NCBI RefSeq assembly: GCF_003634705.1
Contig: NZ_RBWU01000008.1
Span: 1 to 64,000 of the forward strand
Direction of reading: 5' to 3'
Length of the DNA stretch: 64,000 bases
Source of the DNA: Actinomadura pelletieri DSM 43383
GTDB lineage: Bacteria > Actinomycetota > Actinomycetes > Streptosporangiales > Streptosporangiaceae
Within the stretch, counting starts at the first letter, position 1. Each line of letters starts with the position of its first letter. Of this stretch, positions 37,272 through 47,574 are shown piece by piece. The translations under genes and the position numbers were made by a program. The notes beneath the pieces are model-generated. The model saw only the letters and a list, made by a program, of their open reading frames with translations. It had not been told where the DNA came from and did no database searches.

Positions 37272-40124
37272 ATGGATGGCAGGCCGCCTACGCGGGGCGC
37301 GACCTTCGGTCGCCGACGGGAACGAGCGAGCATCGATGAGTTGCTGACGCGTGTCGACGGCCCGAGGGTCATGCTCGTCGAGGGGGAGTCGGGAATCGGG
37401 CGTACCCACCTACTCGAAGACGCCGCGCGGAGGGCCGCCGACGGGGGCTTCGCGGTGGTGGTCGCGGACCCGGATTCCGGCCTGGGTCGGCCCGCCGACC
37501 TGGAGCAACTGCTGCCGGTACTCGACGAGCCCCGCCCGCCTCCGCGGCCGTCCGGCGGACAGGACCGGCCGGCCGAGCGGCTGCGGGCCGCCCTGGAGCA
37601 GCGGGCTCGCTCCACCCCTTTGCTGGTAGTGCTGGACGATCTCGAAGGAGCCGACCCGGCGGCTCTTCGCGCGCTGCAGACGCTGCCGATCCGGCTCGCG
37701 TCGTCCCCCGTTCACTGGATTCTCGCGCGCCGCACCGGCCGCGGCGACGCCGAACTCGATCGGCTGTTCCTCCGCCTGCAGGAGGGTGGCGCCGCGCTGC
37801 TCCGGCTCCGCTCGCTGCCGGACGAGGCCGTCTCCGACCTGGTCACCGCCACGCTGGGCGCGTCCCCCGACCTCGACCTGCGCGTGCTCGCGGACGGGGC
37901 GGGCGGCAATCCGCTGCTGCTTCTCGAGCTGATGAACGGCCTGCTCGACGAGGGCGGGGTGGTGATCTCCCAGGGCCGCGCCCGCCTCGTCACCTCCCGG
38001 CTGCCGGAGCGGGCCCGTCTCGCCGTCAAAGGCCGGCTGGACGACCTGGATCCGGCGGCCCGGCGACTCCTCGAACTCGTGGCGATGCTGGGGCCCGCGT
38101 TCCACCCCCTGGTCGCCGCCGACCTGCTCGGCATCACCCCCTCCGAACTGCTGCCGTCCCTTGAGGCGATGCTGGCGACCGGGTTGCTGGCGGCGAGGGA
38201 AGAGGCGCTGGTGTTCCGGCACGAGGTGGTGCGCGAATCGGTGATCGCCGATATCCCCGGTCCCGTCCGGCAGGCGCTGCACGTGCAGATCGGCAGGACC
38301 CTGCTGGAGCACGGCGGCCGGGTGCGGGCCGCGGCGTCCCACCTCATGGCGGGGGCGGTGCCGGGCGTTCCGGAGGTCCTGCCGAGCCTGGACCGGGCGA
38401 GCGCGGAGATGCTCGACACCCACCCGGCGGTCGCCGCCGAGCTGACGCGCCGGGCGCTCGACCTCACCGAGCTCGCCGACCCGCGGTGGTTCGCGCGCAC
38501 GATGACGGCGATCCGCACGCTCGCCGCCGCCGGTGACCTAGAGGGAGCCGCGGAACTCGCGGAGGCCGCGCTCGACCACTGCGCGCCCGGCCCGTCCACC
38601 GCCGAACTGCTGACTGCGCTGTCCTTCGTCCTGGTGCCGAAAGGCGAGGCCGTCAGGGCGTCGGACACGGCCAGGGCCGTGCTGGACATGCCGGATCTGC
38701 CGGACGAGGTGCGCGACCGCGCCGAACTGGCCCTCCTGCAGGCCGGCACGGGCCTGCCCGAGGGCGCGGGCGCACTGGACCGGGCCAGAACGTTCGTCAA
38801 GGCAGATGACGCGCCCGGCCAGGGTCTGGCGACCGGGGCGCTCATCGTCCTCGCGTTGAACGGCTGGGACAAGGGCGAGTTGGACGACGCGCTCGGCCTC
38901 GCACGGACGAGTGTGCGGCAGGCCTCCAGCGACGGCGCGCAGGATGGTCGACTCCACCCTGGCCTGGTCCTGGCCGCGTTGCTGGTGGACGCCAGGCTCA
39001 TGGACGAGGCACAGCGAACGATGGTGCTGGGAACCGGTGGGGTCGACGGGATCGGTAGGGGCGGCTGGGCGGCCGGACCGGCGATCGTGCGATCACGCAT
39101 CGCCCTCGCGGAGGGGCGTCCAGAGGAGGCGATCCGCGACGCGTGGGCGGCTCTGGAGGCGGCCGACGCGGCCGGCGCGCGCCTGCTGAGCGCCTCCGCC
39201 CGGTCCGCGCTGAGCGTCGCGGCACTGCGCTCCGGCGACCTCGAAACGGCCGTCGAGCACACCCACGGTGAGGAAGACGCGGGCGGACCGGCACCTCCTC
39301 CGTTCGACCTGACCCGTAGCGAGCTGGTCCGGGCGCAGGTCACCGAGGCCTGCGACGGGCCACGGGTTGCCATGACCGGGCTGGGTCGGCTTCTCGACGA
39401 CCTGACCGAGCACAGCCGGGCGCTCCTCTGCGACCCGACGGCGGCGGCCTGGCTGGTACGGACGGCGGTCGCGGCGGGTGAGGCCGGACCGGCCGAGAAG
39501 GTCGTCGCGGCGGCCGACCGTCTCGCCCGGCTGAACCCGGGGCTGCTCAGCCTGTCCGCCGCCGCCGGGCACGCCCGCGGGTTGCTGCACGGTGAACCCG
39601 ACCTCCTGCGAGACGCCGCCGCGGACCATGCCGACCGGTGGGCGCGCGCCTCCGCCTACGAGGACCTCGGCACGCTGCTCGGCGGGCGGGACGGCACACG
39701 CGGCCGGACGATCCAATGGTTCGACGAGGCCCTGTCCTGCTACGAGGCGGCCGGTGCCGAGCGGGACGCGGCCCGGATCCGGGGGCGCCTGCGGCGTATG
39801 GGGGAACGCCGCCGGCACTGGCACCACCGGGACCGGCCCGCGAGCGGCTGGGCCAGCCTCACCGGGGCCGAGCAGCGGATCTCCGGGCTCGTCGCCCAGG
39901 GGCTCACCAACCAGAAGATCGCCGATCAGCTGTTCATCAGCGCACACACCGTCGCGTTCCACCTGCGACAGGTCTTCCGCAAACTCGACGTCCGCTCGCG
40001 CGTCGAGCTGGCGCGCCAGGTCCTCGAACACTCCGACGACCTTCCCCGCGCGCATTCCAAGGACTCTGACGACGGCACGGAGGCCGGGTCGCCTCTGGCC
40101 CGCCGACGGCCTAGACCGGAATGA
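37272..40124 (+). CDS. Large ATPase-LuxR transcriptional regulator (first)
   Basis: A protein of about 950 aa. Residues 10-270 are an AAA/STAND-type ATPase (VMLVEGESGIGRTHLL; LLVVLDDLEGADPAALRAL). The middle is TPR-like helical repeats, and the end is a LuxR helix-turn-helix (LTGAEQRISGLVAQGLTNQK, LFISAHTVAFHLRQVFRKLD). It is a LAL-type activator. The Walker A lysine is replaced by Arg44 (G-E-S-G-I-G-R-T), seen in a minority of the family. The start is either this ATG or GTG 37236. Its end overlaps the convergent DUF2267 gene by 14 bases. Confidence 0.85.
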   Translation: MDGRPPTRGATFGRRRERASIDELLTRVDGPRVMLVEGESGIGRTHLLEDAARRAADGGFAVVVADPDSGLGRPADLEQLLPVLDEPRPPPRPSGGQDRPAERLRAALEQRARSTPLLVVLDDLEGADPAALRALQTLPIRLASSPVHWILARRTGRGDAELDRLFLRLQEGGAALLRLRSLPDEAVSDLVTATLGASPDLDLRVLADGAGGNPLLLLELMNGLLDEGGVVISQGRARLVTSRLPERARLAVKGRLDDLDPAARRLLELVAMLGPAFHPLVAADLLGITPSELLPSLEAMLATGLLAAREEALVFRHEVVRESVIADIPGPVRQALHVQIGRTLLEHGGRVRAAASHLMAGAVPGVPEVLPSLDRASAEMLDTHPAVAAELTRRALDLTELADPRWFARTMTAIRTLAAAGDLEGAAELAEAALDHCAPGPSTAELLTALSFVLVPKGEAVRASDTARAVLDMPDLPDEVRDRAELALLQAGTGLPEGAGALDRARTFVKADDAPGQGLATGALIVLALNGWDKGELDDALGLARTSVRQASSDGAQDGRLHPGLVLAALLVDARLMDEAQRTMVLGTGGVDGIGRGGWAAGPAIVRSRIALAEGRPEEAIRDAWAALEAADAAGARLLSASARSALSVAALRSGDLETAVEHTHGEEDAGGPAPPPFDLTRSELVRAQVTEACDGPRVAMTGLGRLLDDLTEHSRALLCDPTAAAWLVRTAVAAGEAGPAEKVVAAADRLARLNPGLLSLSAAAGHARGLLHGEPDLLRDAAADHADRWARASAYEDLGTLLGGRDGTRGRTIQWFDEALSCYEAAGAERDAARIRGRLRRMGERRRHWHHRDRPASGWASLTGAEQRISGLVAQGLTNQKIADQLFISAHTVAFHLRQVFRKLDVRSRVELARQVLEHSDDLPRAHSKDSDDGTEAGSPLARRRPRPE

Positions 40125-40539
40125 GCGGGCGCAGATCCCGGGAGATGCTGGACTTGATGTCCTCCCACTCGCCTTCTGTGACGTACTGCCGCAGCGCCTG
40201 CAGGACGGTGGAGACCAGTTGCTCCGTATCACCGACCTCGTGCGGGAAGTCGCGCCGGACGCGCTGAAGGAACGCTTCCCTGCTCATTTTCACGGGCACC
40301 CGGCTGGGGTCCCAGCCCTCGTAGTGGACGCCGCGGACGAGCAAGGGCAACTGGGCGGCCAGATGCGCGCATTCGTCCACGGTCAGCCGGTCGCGCAAGG
40401 CATGCAGGACCGCGCGCAACGCGTCATAGGACACGTTCCGCTGTTCCTTCGACCACCCGTAGGCATATTCGATCTCCCGCAGCACGTGGTTCGTCTTGTC
40501 GATGGTCTTGTCGAAGGTCGAGAACCCCGTAGCGCCCAT
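40111..40539 (-). CDS. DUF2267 family protein
   Basis: This 142-aa protein starts at the ATG at 40539 and reads MGATGFSTFDKTIDKTNHVL. It contains two similar helical halves (ALRAVLHALRDRLTVDECAH; VSTVLQALRQYVTEGEWEDI), the duplicated DUF2267 pattern with L-R-D-R-L-x-x-x-E and L-P-x-L-V-R-G-x-Y/H-Y-E-G-W. Function is unknown; relatives often lie beside universal-stress and Hsp20 genes in actinomycetes, as here. It is divergent from the MFS gene. Confidence 0.85.
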   Translation of the reverse strand: MGATGFSTFDKTIDKTNHVLREIEYAYGWSKEQRNVSYDALRAVLHALRDRLTVDECAHLAAQLPLLVRGVHYEGWDPSRVPVKMSREAFLQRVRRDFPHEVGDTEQLVSTVLQALRQYVTEGEWEDIKSSISRDLRPLIPV

Positions 40540-40727
40540 GTCAGCCTGCCTTCCGGATGAGGTGGACGTTCCGTCCCCGAGCATCGCGCCGGATCGGGTG
40601 AGAACACGTCACCCGATCAGGGTGATGCCGGAGACGGGCCCGTTTCACCCGGCCTGGGCGATGCTCGTTCACCCCCTTGGCCCGGACGCTGGTCGATGGC
40701 AGCGACCTGCCTTGCAAGGGGGGAGAA

Positions 40728-42629
40728 ATGACGACTGCCAGTGAACTGGGCACTATCCAGACGCAGGTTCCCTCTCGGCTGGATCGTCTGCCCTGGTCGA
40801 GGTTCCACTGGAGAATCGTGATCGGCCTCGGGACCGTCTGGGTCCTGGACGGGTTGGAGGTCACGATTGTGGGTTCGATCGCCGCCCGGATGACCGAGCC
40901 GGGCAGCGGGATCGACATCTCCAGCGGCGGCATAGGCACCGCCGCGGCCTTCTACGTCGCCGGCGCATGCCTGGGTGCGCTCTTCTTCGGCCAGCTCACC
41001 GATCGCTTCGGACGCAAGAAACTGTTCATGCTCACACTGGGGCTGTACCTGGTGGCGACCGTGGCGACCGCCTTCGCTACCGAGGCGTGGTACCTGTTCC
41101 TGTTCCGCTTCCTCACCGGCGCCGGTATCGGCGGTGAGTACGCGGCCATCAACTCGGCCATCGACGAGCTGATCCCCGCACGCAACCGCGGCCGGGTGGA
41201 CCTCGCCATCAACGGCAGCTACTGGCTGGGCGCGGCCGTCGGAAGCCTCGGCAGCGTGCTGCTCCTCAACGATGCCCTGCTGTCGGCGAATCTCGGCTGG
41301 CGGCTGGCCTTCGCCATCGGCGGGGTCCTCGGGCTGGGGATCATGCTGGTGCGCCGGAACGTCCCGGAAAGCCCCCGATGGCTGTTCATTCATGGACATG
41401 AGGACGAGGCGGAACGGATCGTCGCCCGGATCGAACGGGAGGTCCAGGCCGAGAAGCGGAAGCCGCTGCCTCCTCCGGCGCAGAGCATCACCGTGCGCCA
41501 GCGCAGGTCGATCGGCTTCGGTGAGATCGCCCGCGTGACGGTCAGGCGCTATCCCAACCGCACCGTGCTCGGGCTCTCACTCTTCGTCGGCCAGGCGTTC
41601 ATGTACAACGCCGTCACGTTCGACCTGGGCACTATCCTCAGCGATTTCTTCGACGTCGCATCCGGCACGGTGCCCTACTTCATGGCCGCGTTCGCGCTCG
41701 GCAACCTGATGGGGCCGCTGGTGCTCGGACGCCTCTTCGACACCGTCGGCCGCAAGCCGATGATCGCCGGCACCTACTTCGGCTCCGCGGCGCTGATCGC
41801 AACGACGGCCGCCCTGCTCATGGCGGACATGCTGACCTCGACGACGTTCATCGTCCTTGTCGCGCTGAGCTTCTTCGTCGCGTCGGCCGGGGCCAGCTCC
41901 GCCTACCTCACGGTCAGCGAGATCTTCCCGATGGAGACCCGGGCCCTCGCGATCGCCCTGTTCTTCGCCGTCGGCACCGCGGTCGGCGGGATCACCGGCC
42001 CGGCGCTCTTCGGCCAGTTCATCGGCAGCGGCCGCCTGGATCTGGTCGCTCTCGGGTTCTTCATCGGGTGCGGAGCGATGATGCTGGGCGGGATCGCCGA
42101 GCTGATCTTCGGTGTCCGCGCCGAACAGCAGTCTCTGGAGAACATCGCCCGTCCGCTGACCGCGGAGGAGGCCGACGCCGCCACGCCGCAGGAGCAGGAG
42201 AGCCTCCGGCGGGCCGAAATGGAGCGGGAGCTGTCGCCGGAGGACATGCGCCTGGCCGCCGAACGCGATCGCCGCGTCCGGGAACGTGCGGCCCGGCGCC
42301 ATGAGCGGGAGACGACGGGGCCGCAGCGCTTCCGTCCCGGCCCCGGGGGCTCGCAGGCCTACTCGCCGGGAATGATGGGGACCACGGGCACGCCAAGCCG
42401 ATCGACGGCGGTCGCCGAGCGGGAACTCGACCATGAGATCGAGGATCTCGCCCGCGCGACCGCGGAGGGTCCGGTGGAGCGGCGCGACCTGGCGGAGCGG
42501 GTCGGTGCCCGAGGCTGGGGCCCCGGCCGGTTCAGAAGCGCCCTGGTCGAGGCGACCAAGGAGGGGCGCCTGCGGCGGCTACCGCACCACAGGTACGGCC
42601 CCGGAGACCCCAGAAGGGACGAGCAATGA
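40728..42629 (+). CDS. MFS transporter with C-terminal winged-helix-like extension
   Basis: This 633-aa protein starts at the ATG at 40728 (AAGGGGGAG before it). Twelve hydrophobic segments fill residues 25-470, with sugar-porter-type marks [27 protein letters not shown] and [11 protein letters not shown]. Unusually, about 150 polar residues follow. The last 60 ([53 protein letters not shown]) have the helix-turn-helix-wing pattern of a winged helix, possibly a regulatory or nucleic-acid-binding tail. The substrate is unknown. It converges on the second LuxR gene across a strong hairpin. Confidence 0.8.
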   Translation: MTTASELGTIQTQVPSRLDRLPWSRFHWRIVIGLGTVWVLDGLEVTIVGSIAARMTEPGSGIDISSGGIGTAAAFYVAGACLGALFFGQLTDRFGRKKLFMLTLGLYLVATVATAFATEAWYLFLFRFLTGAGIGGEYAAINSAIDELIPARNRGRVDLAINGSYWLGAAVGSLGSVLLLNDALLSANLGWRLAFAIGGVLGLGIMLVRRNVPESPRWLFIHGHEDEAERIVARIEREVQAEKRKPLPPPAQSITVRQRRSIGFGEIARVTVRRYPNRTVLGLSLFVGQAFMYNAVTFDLGTILSDFFDVASGTVPYFMAAFALGNLMGPLVLGRLFDTVGRKPMIAGTYFGSAALIATTAALLMADMLTSTTFIVLVALSFFVASAGASSAYLTVSEIFPMETRALAIALFFAVGTAVGGITGPALFGQFIGSGRLDLVALGFFIGCGAMMLGGIAELIFGVRAEQQSLENIARPLTAEEADAATPQEQESLRRAEMERELSPEDMRLAAERDRRVRERAARRHERETTGPQRFRPGPGGSQAYSPGMMGTTGTPSRSTAVAERELDHEIEDLARATAEGPVERRDLAERVGARGWGPGRFRSALVEATKEGRLRRLPHHRYGPGDPRRDEQ

Positions 42630-42695
42630 CGCTCGCCCGCCCTCCTGGCGAACCGCCGCCGTAGCAGGTCGGGTGATCGGCTGCGGTGAGCGACT

Positions 42696-42740
42696 GCAAG
42701 GCCCGGGAGGTTCAGAGAAGCCGAGCCTCCCGGGCCTTGC
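42696..42740. terminator. Strong bidirectional hairpin between MFS and LuxR genes
   Basis: GCAAGGCCCGGGAGG (42696-42710) pairs perfectly over 15 bp with CCTCCCGGGCCTTGC (42726-42740). The loop is 15 bases. It covers the last codons and stop of the leftward LuxR gene and lies 67 bases after the MFS stop, so it can terminate both transcripts. Confidence 0.7.
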
Positions 42741-45258
42741 GCACCGCCTCCCGGCGCCGGGAGGCGGTGAGCTTCCGGTAGATGTGGCGCGTGTGTGTCT
42801 TCACGGTGTTGACCGAGAGGTGCAGTTCGGCCGCGATCTCCTCGGTCGTCAAGACGCTCTGCAGGTACCGCAGCACCGTCAACTCCCGCTCGGTCAGCGG
42901 TTCGAGGGGGCCGTCCGTCCCCTCGGCGGCGCATCCGACGATCTCCATGATGAACGGCCGGCATGCCGTCCCCGAGTCCAGATGGGCGCTCAGCAGCCGC
43001 CGCGCGGCCCGGCCCTCGCGGAGGAACACCCCCGTGAAACGCTCGTGATCGGCGAGCCGCAGGGTCTTCTCCAGGGTCGTGGACGCGTGCCGGTCATGGC
43101 CGAGACGGTCGGCGGCCAACGCTTCCAGCAGGCCCGCTTCCAGGCTGAGCCCCAGTTCACCGTTCGGCGCGCCGGCGGCCGTCCGCATCGCCGTGTCCGG
43201 ATCGCCGTCCTGCAGTTGCATGCGCGCGAGCGCGACCGCCAGCGGCGCCGAGCCGCCCGATGCCCCCGCCTGGTCGGCCAGGAGCCTGGCGGCCGTACCG
43301 GTGTCCCCGAGGCTCGTCCGCAGCACCGCCTCGGCAGCGGTGAACCGGTGCGCGATGTATGTCGGCACCGCCCAGCCGGTGAGTTCGTGGTGGGTTTCAC
43401 GCAGTACCTCGTCCGCGTGGGAGCGGTGTTCGCCCGCCTGAAGCGACCACAGCCGGACGATGCCGATCAGCGCGGCGAGCAGCCGGTCACCGGAATTCTC
43501 CGCGAGATCCAGGTACCGCGCGGCCTCGTTCCCTTCACCCCACTCGTGGTGCGTGATCGCCAACGCGAGATAGGCGTACCCGCGGACTCCGGGCGCCGCC
43601 GTGAAGCCGAGCGAGTCCTGGGCGGTCCGTCCCGCGAGATGGAGCTCGCCGAGCAGGGCACGGGCCACGGCGAGCCTGCTGACGCACACCGCCCGGGCCC
43701 GGTCCAGGCCCGCACGCTCGGCCGCGGCCAGCCCGTCGTCCAGTGCCCTTTCCGCCGTGCGCAGGTCCCCGGTCGCCAGCCGGGCCGTGCCGAGTGCGGA
43801 AAGGGCGACCGAACGGGCGCCTTCGCCGTCCTCCCGGTGCGCGAGAAGCCGCGATGCCTGGGAGAACGTCGCGGCGACGTCCCCCGCCGCCACCGAACGC
43901 GTAAGGCGGATCGCCGTGGCCTTCTCATCGCCGGCCTCGGCCGCGTGGTGGTCCTCGGCGAGCCGCAGGTAGCGGTCGGTTCCTCGCCGATCACCGAGGA
44001 TCCGCTGGTTCACCGCGCAGGCCAGCGCAAGATCCGGGTTGTCGCGCAGCGCCGCTTCCGGTGGCGCGGGGTCGGACGCCCAGAACGGTGGGGCCGAATC
44101 CGACAGCACGAGATCGGGCCAGTAATCGGCAAGGAGATCCGTGGCCATCCGCCAGTCCGGGGACAGGAGGGCGTGCCGGAGCGCCTCCGGGGATGAGCCT
44201 CGCGCGGCGTACCATGCGGCCGCGCGCCGATGCAGGTCGGGGACTCGCCGAGGCGCGCGCCTGGCCAGCTCACGGCGAAGGAACTCGCCGAGAAGACGGT
44301 GGCAGCGATACGCGGAGCGCCGGTCGCCGGCCGGGTCGAGGAAGGCGCCGGCGTCGCCCAGTTCGGCCAGAATCCGTTCACCGTCCGACCGGCCGGTGAG
44401 GGCGTCCGCCAGGCCGCCGGTGAGCCGTTCCAGCACAGAGCCGCACAGCAGGACCTCCAGATGCCCGCCGTCGAGACCGTCCAGCACTTCCGCGGCGAAG
44501 TAGCCCGCGATGGTCTCGTGGTCGCCGGTCAGCCCGGCCACGAAGCGCGGCGGATCACAGTGTCCTCGCATGGACAGCCCCGCGAGCCGCAGGCCCGCCG
44601 GCCAGCCCTCTGTCCGCTGGAGCAGCATGCGCGTGTATCGGTCGGGCAGTTCCAGGCCCAGCGTGGCCAGCAGTTCGACGGTCTCCGCCATGGTGAACGA
44701 AAGCTCCGCGGCCTCCAGCACGGTGACCGCGCCGGCGAGCCGTGAACGTGCCAGCGGGGGTCCCGGGCCACCGCGCGTCACGATGATCACTCGTAGTGTC
44801 CGCCCGGCGTGCCGGACCAGATACTCCAGCCCCTTCAGGATCTGCGGGTCGCGTATCCGATGGAAATCGTCGAGGACGACGCCTACGGGTGCGGCGGATC
44901 CGGCCAGCACGGCCGCCAGCCGGGCCAGGAACACGTCATAGGGCGCCTCGTCCGGCGACGGCAGGGCGTCGCCCGGGAATCCTCCCGTGGAGTTCAGCGC
45001 CGCCCGCAGGTAGGACCAGAATTGGGGGTCGTCCCCGTCTTCGACGCCGAGCCAGCCGACCCGGAGGTCCGTCGCCCTCGTCCACCAGCTCAGCAGCACG
45101 GACTTCCCCCAGCCGGGCGGAGCGTTCACCAGCGTCAACGGCCGTCGCAGTCCCGTGTCGAGAACGCGGCCGAGGCGTGGACGCTCCACCAGCCCCGGTG
45201 GAGGGGCGGGCACCTCCAGCTTCGAACCCAGCAGTGGTACCTCGGTCACGCCCACCAC
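42712..45258 (-). CDS. MalT-like ATPase-LuxR transcriptional regulator (second)
   Basis: This 848-aa protein has Walker A NAPPGWGKSVLL near residue 45 and GVVLDDFHRIRDP (Walker B). EGWPAGLRLAGLSMRG is the conserved MalT/STAND mark. A long TPR region follows, and the end is a LuxR domain (EPLTERELTVLRYLQSVLTT, ELHLSVNTVKTHTRHIYRKL). Such proteins sense a ligand, oligomerise with ATP and activate promoters. It sits between the MFS and antiporter genes and is divergent from the latter, so these are candidate targets. Confidence 0.88.
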   Translation of the reverse strand: MVGVTEVPLLGSKLEVPAPPPGLVERPRLGRVLDTGLRRPLTLVNAPPGWGKSVLLSWWTRATDLRVGWLGVEDGDDPQFWSYLRAALNSTGGFPGDALPSPDEAPYDVFLARLAAVLAGSAAPVGVVLDDFHRIRDPQILKGLEYLVRHAGRTLRVIIVTRGGPGPPLARSRLAGAVTVLEAAELSFTMAETVELLATLGLELPDRYTRMLLQRTEGWPAGLRLAGLSMRGHCDPPRFVAGLTGDHETIAGYFAAEVLDGLDGGHLEVLLCGSVLERLTGGLADALTGRSDGERILAELGDAGAFLDPAGDRRSAYRCHRLLGEFLRRELARRAPRRVPDLHRRAAAWYAARGSSPEALRHALLSPDWRMATDLLADYWPDLVLSDSAPPFWASDPAPPEAALRDNPDLALACAVNQRILGDRRGTDRYLRLAEDHHAAEAGDEKATAIRLTRSVAAGDVAATFSQASRLLAHREDGEGARSVALSALGTARLATGDLRTAERALDDGLAAAERAGLDRARAVCVSRLAVARALLGELHLAGRTAQDSLGFTAAPGVRGYAYLALAITHHEWGEGNEAARYLDLAENSGDRLLAALIGIVRLWSLQAGEHRSHADEVLRETHHELTGWAVPTYIAHRFTAAEAVLRTSLGDTGTAARLLADQAGASGGSAPLAVALARMQLQDGDPDTAMRTAAGAPNGELGLSLEAGLLEALAADRLGHDRHASTTLEKTLRLADHERFTGVFLREGRAARRLLSAHLDSGTACRPFIMEIVGCAAEGTDGPLEPLTERELTVLRYLQSVLTTEEIAAELHLSVNTVKTHTRHIYRKLTASRRREAVRKAREARLL

Positions 45259-45420
45259 CCTGCGCGTGCCGCAACGCGCCCCATATCCTCAGTACGGGTA
45301 GCAACCGACGATGAGCGCCCTCGAGTGACCCGGCGGTGGTCACCGGAGGATCAGTTCCGCTTGTACATTTCCCTACCTGCGTCTTCGGCTGGACGTGGCC
45401 TTCCCGGGAAGGCCACGATC

Positions 45421-46995
45421 ATGGGTCCGGAGTCCCTGTTCATCGTCGGCCTGGCCGTCACGGTCGTGGTACTGCTCTCCCGGGCCCTGGCCGCGCGTAT
45501 GGGAGTGCCCGACGCGATCCTTCTCGTCGTGCTCGGCGCGGCGGCGGCATTCCTGCCGGGCATGCCCGAGATCGCGCTACCACCGGAAGTGGTGCTGCTG
45601 GGCTTCCTGCCCCCGCTCGTCTATTACGCCGCGTTCTTCAGCGCCCCTCGCGAGGCGAAGGCGGACGCCGTGCCGATCACGGCGCTCGCAATCGGCCTGA
45701 CGACGGTGACCACCCTCGCCGTCGCCGCGGTCCTGCGGGGGATCCTGCCCGACCTGAGCTGGGCGGCCGCCATCGCCCTCGGTGCCGCCGTCGCCCCCAC
45801 CGACCCCGTCGCCGCGATCTCGATCATGAAGCGGCTGAACGCGCCGGGCCGGCTCGTGACCATCGTCGAAGGTGAGAACCTCATCAACGACGCCGTTGCG
45901 CTCACCGCCTTCGTGCTTGCCGTCGAGGCGCTGACGACGTCCTTCACCCTCGGGCACGGCATCGCGCGGCTGGCCGAGGTCGTCGCCGGCGGTGTGGCGT
46001 ACGGCCTCCTGGTGGGTTTCGTCGCGTCCCGCCTCCGCCGCAGGATCCGCGATCCCGGCAGCCAGATCGTCGTGAGCCTGCTGACGCCGTACCTCGCGTT
46101 CGTCCCGGCCGACGAGCTCGGCTTCTCCGGGGTGCTCGCCACCGTCTGCGCGGGCTTCTACCTCGGTACCCGCGGAGAGGGCATGCTCCAGCCGGCGTCC
46201 CGGCTGCCCGGACAGCTGTTCTGGCAGGTGCTGGTCTTCCTCCTCGAATCGGCGCTGTTCGTGCTGCTCGGCCTTGAGGTCCGCCTCATCGTGCGCCAGC
46301 TGACCGGCGCGGCGTGGTCGTCGGCGATCCTCGGCGCGGTCGCGGTCACGGCCGTCATCGTGGCCCTGCGGCTCGCCTGGACGCAGTTCGTCTTCCCGCT
46401 CTCCCGGTACCTGCCCGGCCGGCACCTCGCCTTCGACCATCTGCCCTGGCGCGACCGGCTCGTCATCGGCTGGAGCGGTATGCGCGGCGCGATCTCACTG
46501 GCGATCGTGCTGTCCCTGCCGGTGTCCGCGCCGGGTCTGCCGCCGGAACGGCGCGGCGAGCGGCTCTTCGTGATCGGCGCCGTCGTGTTCATCGCCCTGA
46601 TCGGGTATGCGACCACGCTGCCCGGCCTGCTGAGACGGCTGGGCATGACCGAGTCCGACCGCGTCCGGATCGAGTACCAGGAGGCGCGGAAGGCCGTGGT
46701 GGACGCCGCCCTCGCCCGGCTGGACGAGCTCATCGAGAACGGCGAGGTCGACGATCGCACCGGCGGGACCTTCCGCCGGCTGTACGAGAGCCTCCTGGAC
46801 CAGGTCCGCACCGAATCCGGCGAGGACCTCGACGAGGAGGTCACCGACGTCCTCGCCCTGCGCCGCGAACTGGTGCGAACGCAGCGCGAGAAGCTGCGCC
46901 GACTCTACTCCGAAGGCAGGATCAGCGCAGAGGTGATGCGGGCCGTGGACCGGTGGCTCGATCTCGAGGACCCCGACATCCGGGAAGTCGGCTGA
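45421..46995 (+). CDS. Na+/H+ antiporter (CPA1/NhaP type)
   Basis: This 524-aa protein starts at the ATG at 45421, 10 bases after GGGAAGG. It has about 12 hydrophobic segments. The ion-binding motif LGAAVAPTDPVAAISIMKRL and VEGENLINDAVAL are those of CPA1 antiporters, and GMRGAISLAIVLSLP follows. The cytoplasmic tail of about 115 residues is charged and helical (RRLYESLLDQVRTESGEDLD). It exports Na+ or other monovalent cations in exchange for protons, giving pH and salt tolerance. It heads a rightward run with Hsp20, thioredoxin and the flavoprotein. Confidence 0.88.
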   Translation: MGPESLFIVGLAVTVVVLLSRALAARMGVPDAILLVVLGAAAAFLPGMPEIALPPEVVLLGFLPPLVYYAAFFSAPREAKADAVPITALAIGLTTVTTLAVAAVLRGILPDLSWAAAIALGAAVAPTDPVAAISIMKRLNAPGRLVTIVEGENLINDAVALTAFVLAVEALTTSFTLGHGIARLAEVVAGGVAYGLLVGFVASRLRRRIRDPGSQIVVSLLTPYLAFVPADELGFSGVLATVCAGFYLGTRGEGMLQPASRLPGQLFWQVLVFLLESALFVLLGLEVRLIVRQLTGAAWSSAILGAVAVTAVIVALRLAWTQFVFPLSRYLPGRHLAFDHLPWRDRLVIGWSGMRGAISLAIVLSLPVSAPGLPPERRGERLFVIGAVVFIALIGYATTLPGLLRRLGMTESDRVRIEYQEARKAVVDAALARLDELIENGEVDDRTGGTFRRLYESLLDQVRTESGEDLDEEVTDVLALRRELVRTQREKLRRLYSEGRISAEVMRAVDRWLDLEDPDIREVG

Positions 46996-47084
46996 CCGGG
47001 AGGACCTGTCAACCCTGAGGATGTGCCGGACCGGCCGGGCGGGCAACGTCCCATTGAGACAACGTCCAACGAGAGGCTCAGACG

Positions 47085-47534
47085 ATGGCACTGCCCAGCA
47101 TCCGCCGCCCCGCCGACACGATGCTCAACCCGAGGCCGAGGGCTTTCGACCCCCTCTACGAGCAGATGGAACAACTGGTCAACGCAGCCTTCGCCGGTAC
47201 CGCCACGGATCTGCCCTGGGCGCCTGCGGGGGACGTGAGCGAGACCGACGACGCCTACGTGATCGAGACCGAACTTCCCGGTCTGAAGAAGGACGAGATC
47301 GACGTATCCCTCCACGACCGGGAGTTGACCATCACGGGGGAGGTCAAGGAGCGGGAGAGGCGCGGGCTGCGGCATCACAAGCAGCGGCGCACCGGCCGGT
47401 TCGAGTACCGCGTGTACCTGCCCGGTGACATCGATGCCGAGCGGATCGACGCGAAACTGTCAGACGGCGTGCTCACCGTGTCGCTCCCCAAGGCCACGAC
47501 CGAGAAGGACCGCCACATCGAGGTCAAGGGCTGA
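47085..47534 (+). CDS. Hsp20 / small heat-shock protein
   Basis: This 149-aa alpha-crystallin protein has a short N-arm and the domain from about residue 45 (VSETDDAYVIETELPGLKKD). It also has ELTITGEVKERER and the conserved C-terminal L-S-D-G-V-L-T-V-S-L-P motif (A-x-x-x-x-G-V-L type). It holds unfolding proteins for later refolding by DnaK/ClpB, whose genes lie 10 kb to the left. The start ATG at 47085 follows GAGAGG. No ROSE-type or other thermosensor structure was obvious upstream. Confidence 0.92.
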   Translation: MALPSIRRPADTMLNPRPRAFDPLYEQMEQLVNAAFAGTATDLPWAPAGDVSETDDAYVIETELPGLKKDEIDVSLHDRELTITGEVKERERRGLRHHKQRRTGRFEYRVYLPGDIDAERIDAKLSDGVLTVSLPKATTEKDRHIEVKG

Positions 47535-47574
47535 CCCGTACGGGGCATTTCCCCCGCATCCGCGGGAGGGACCG

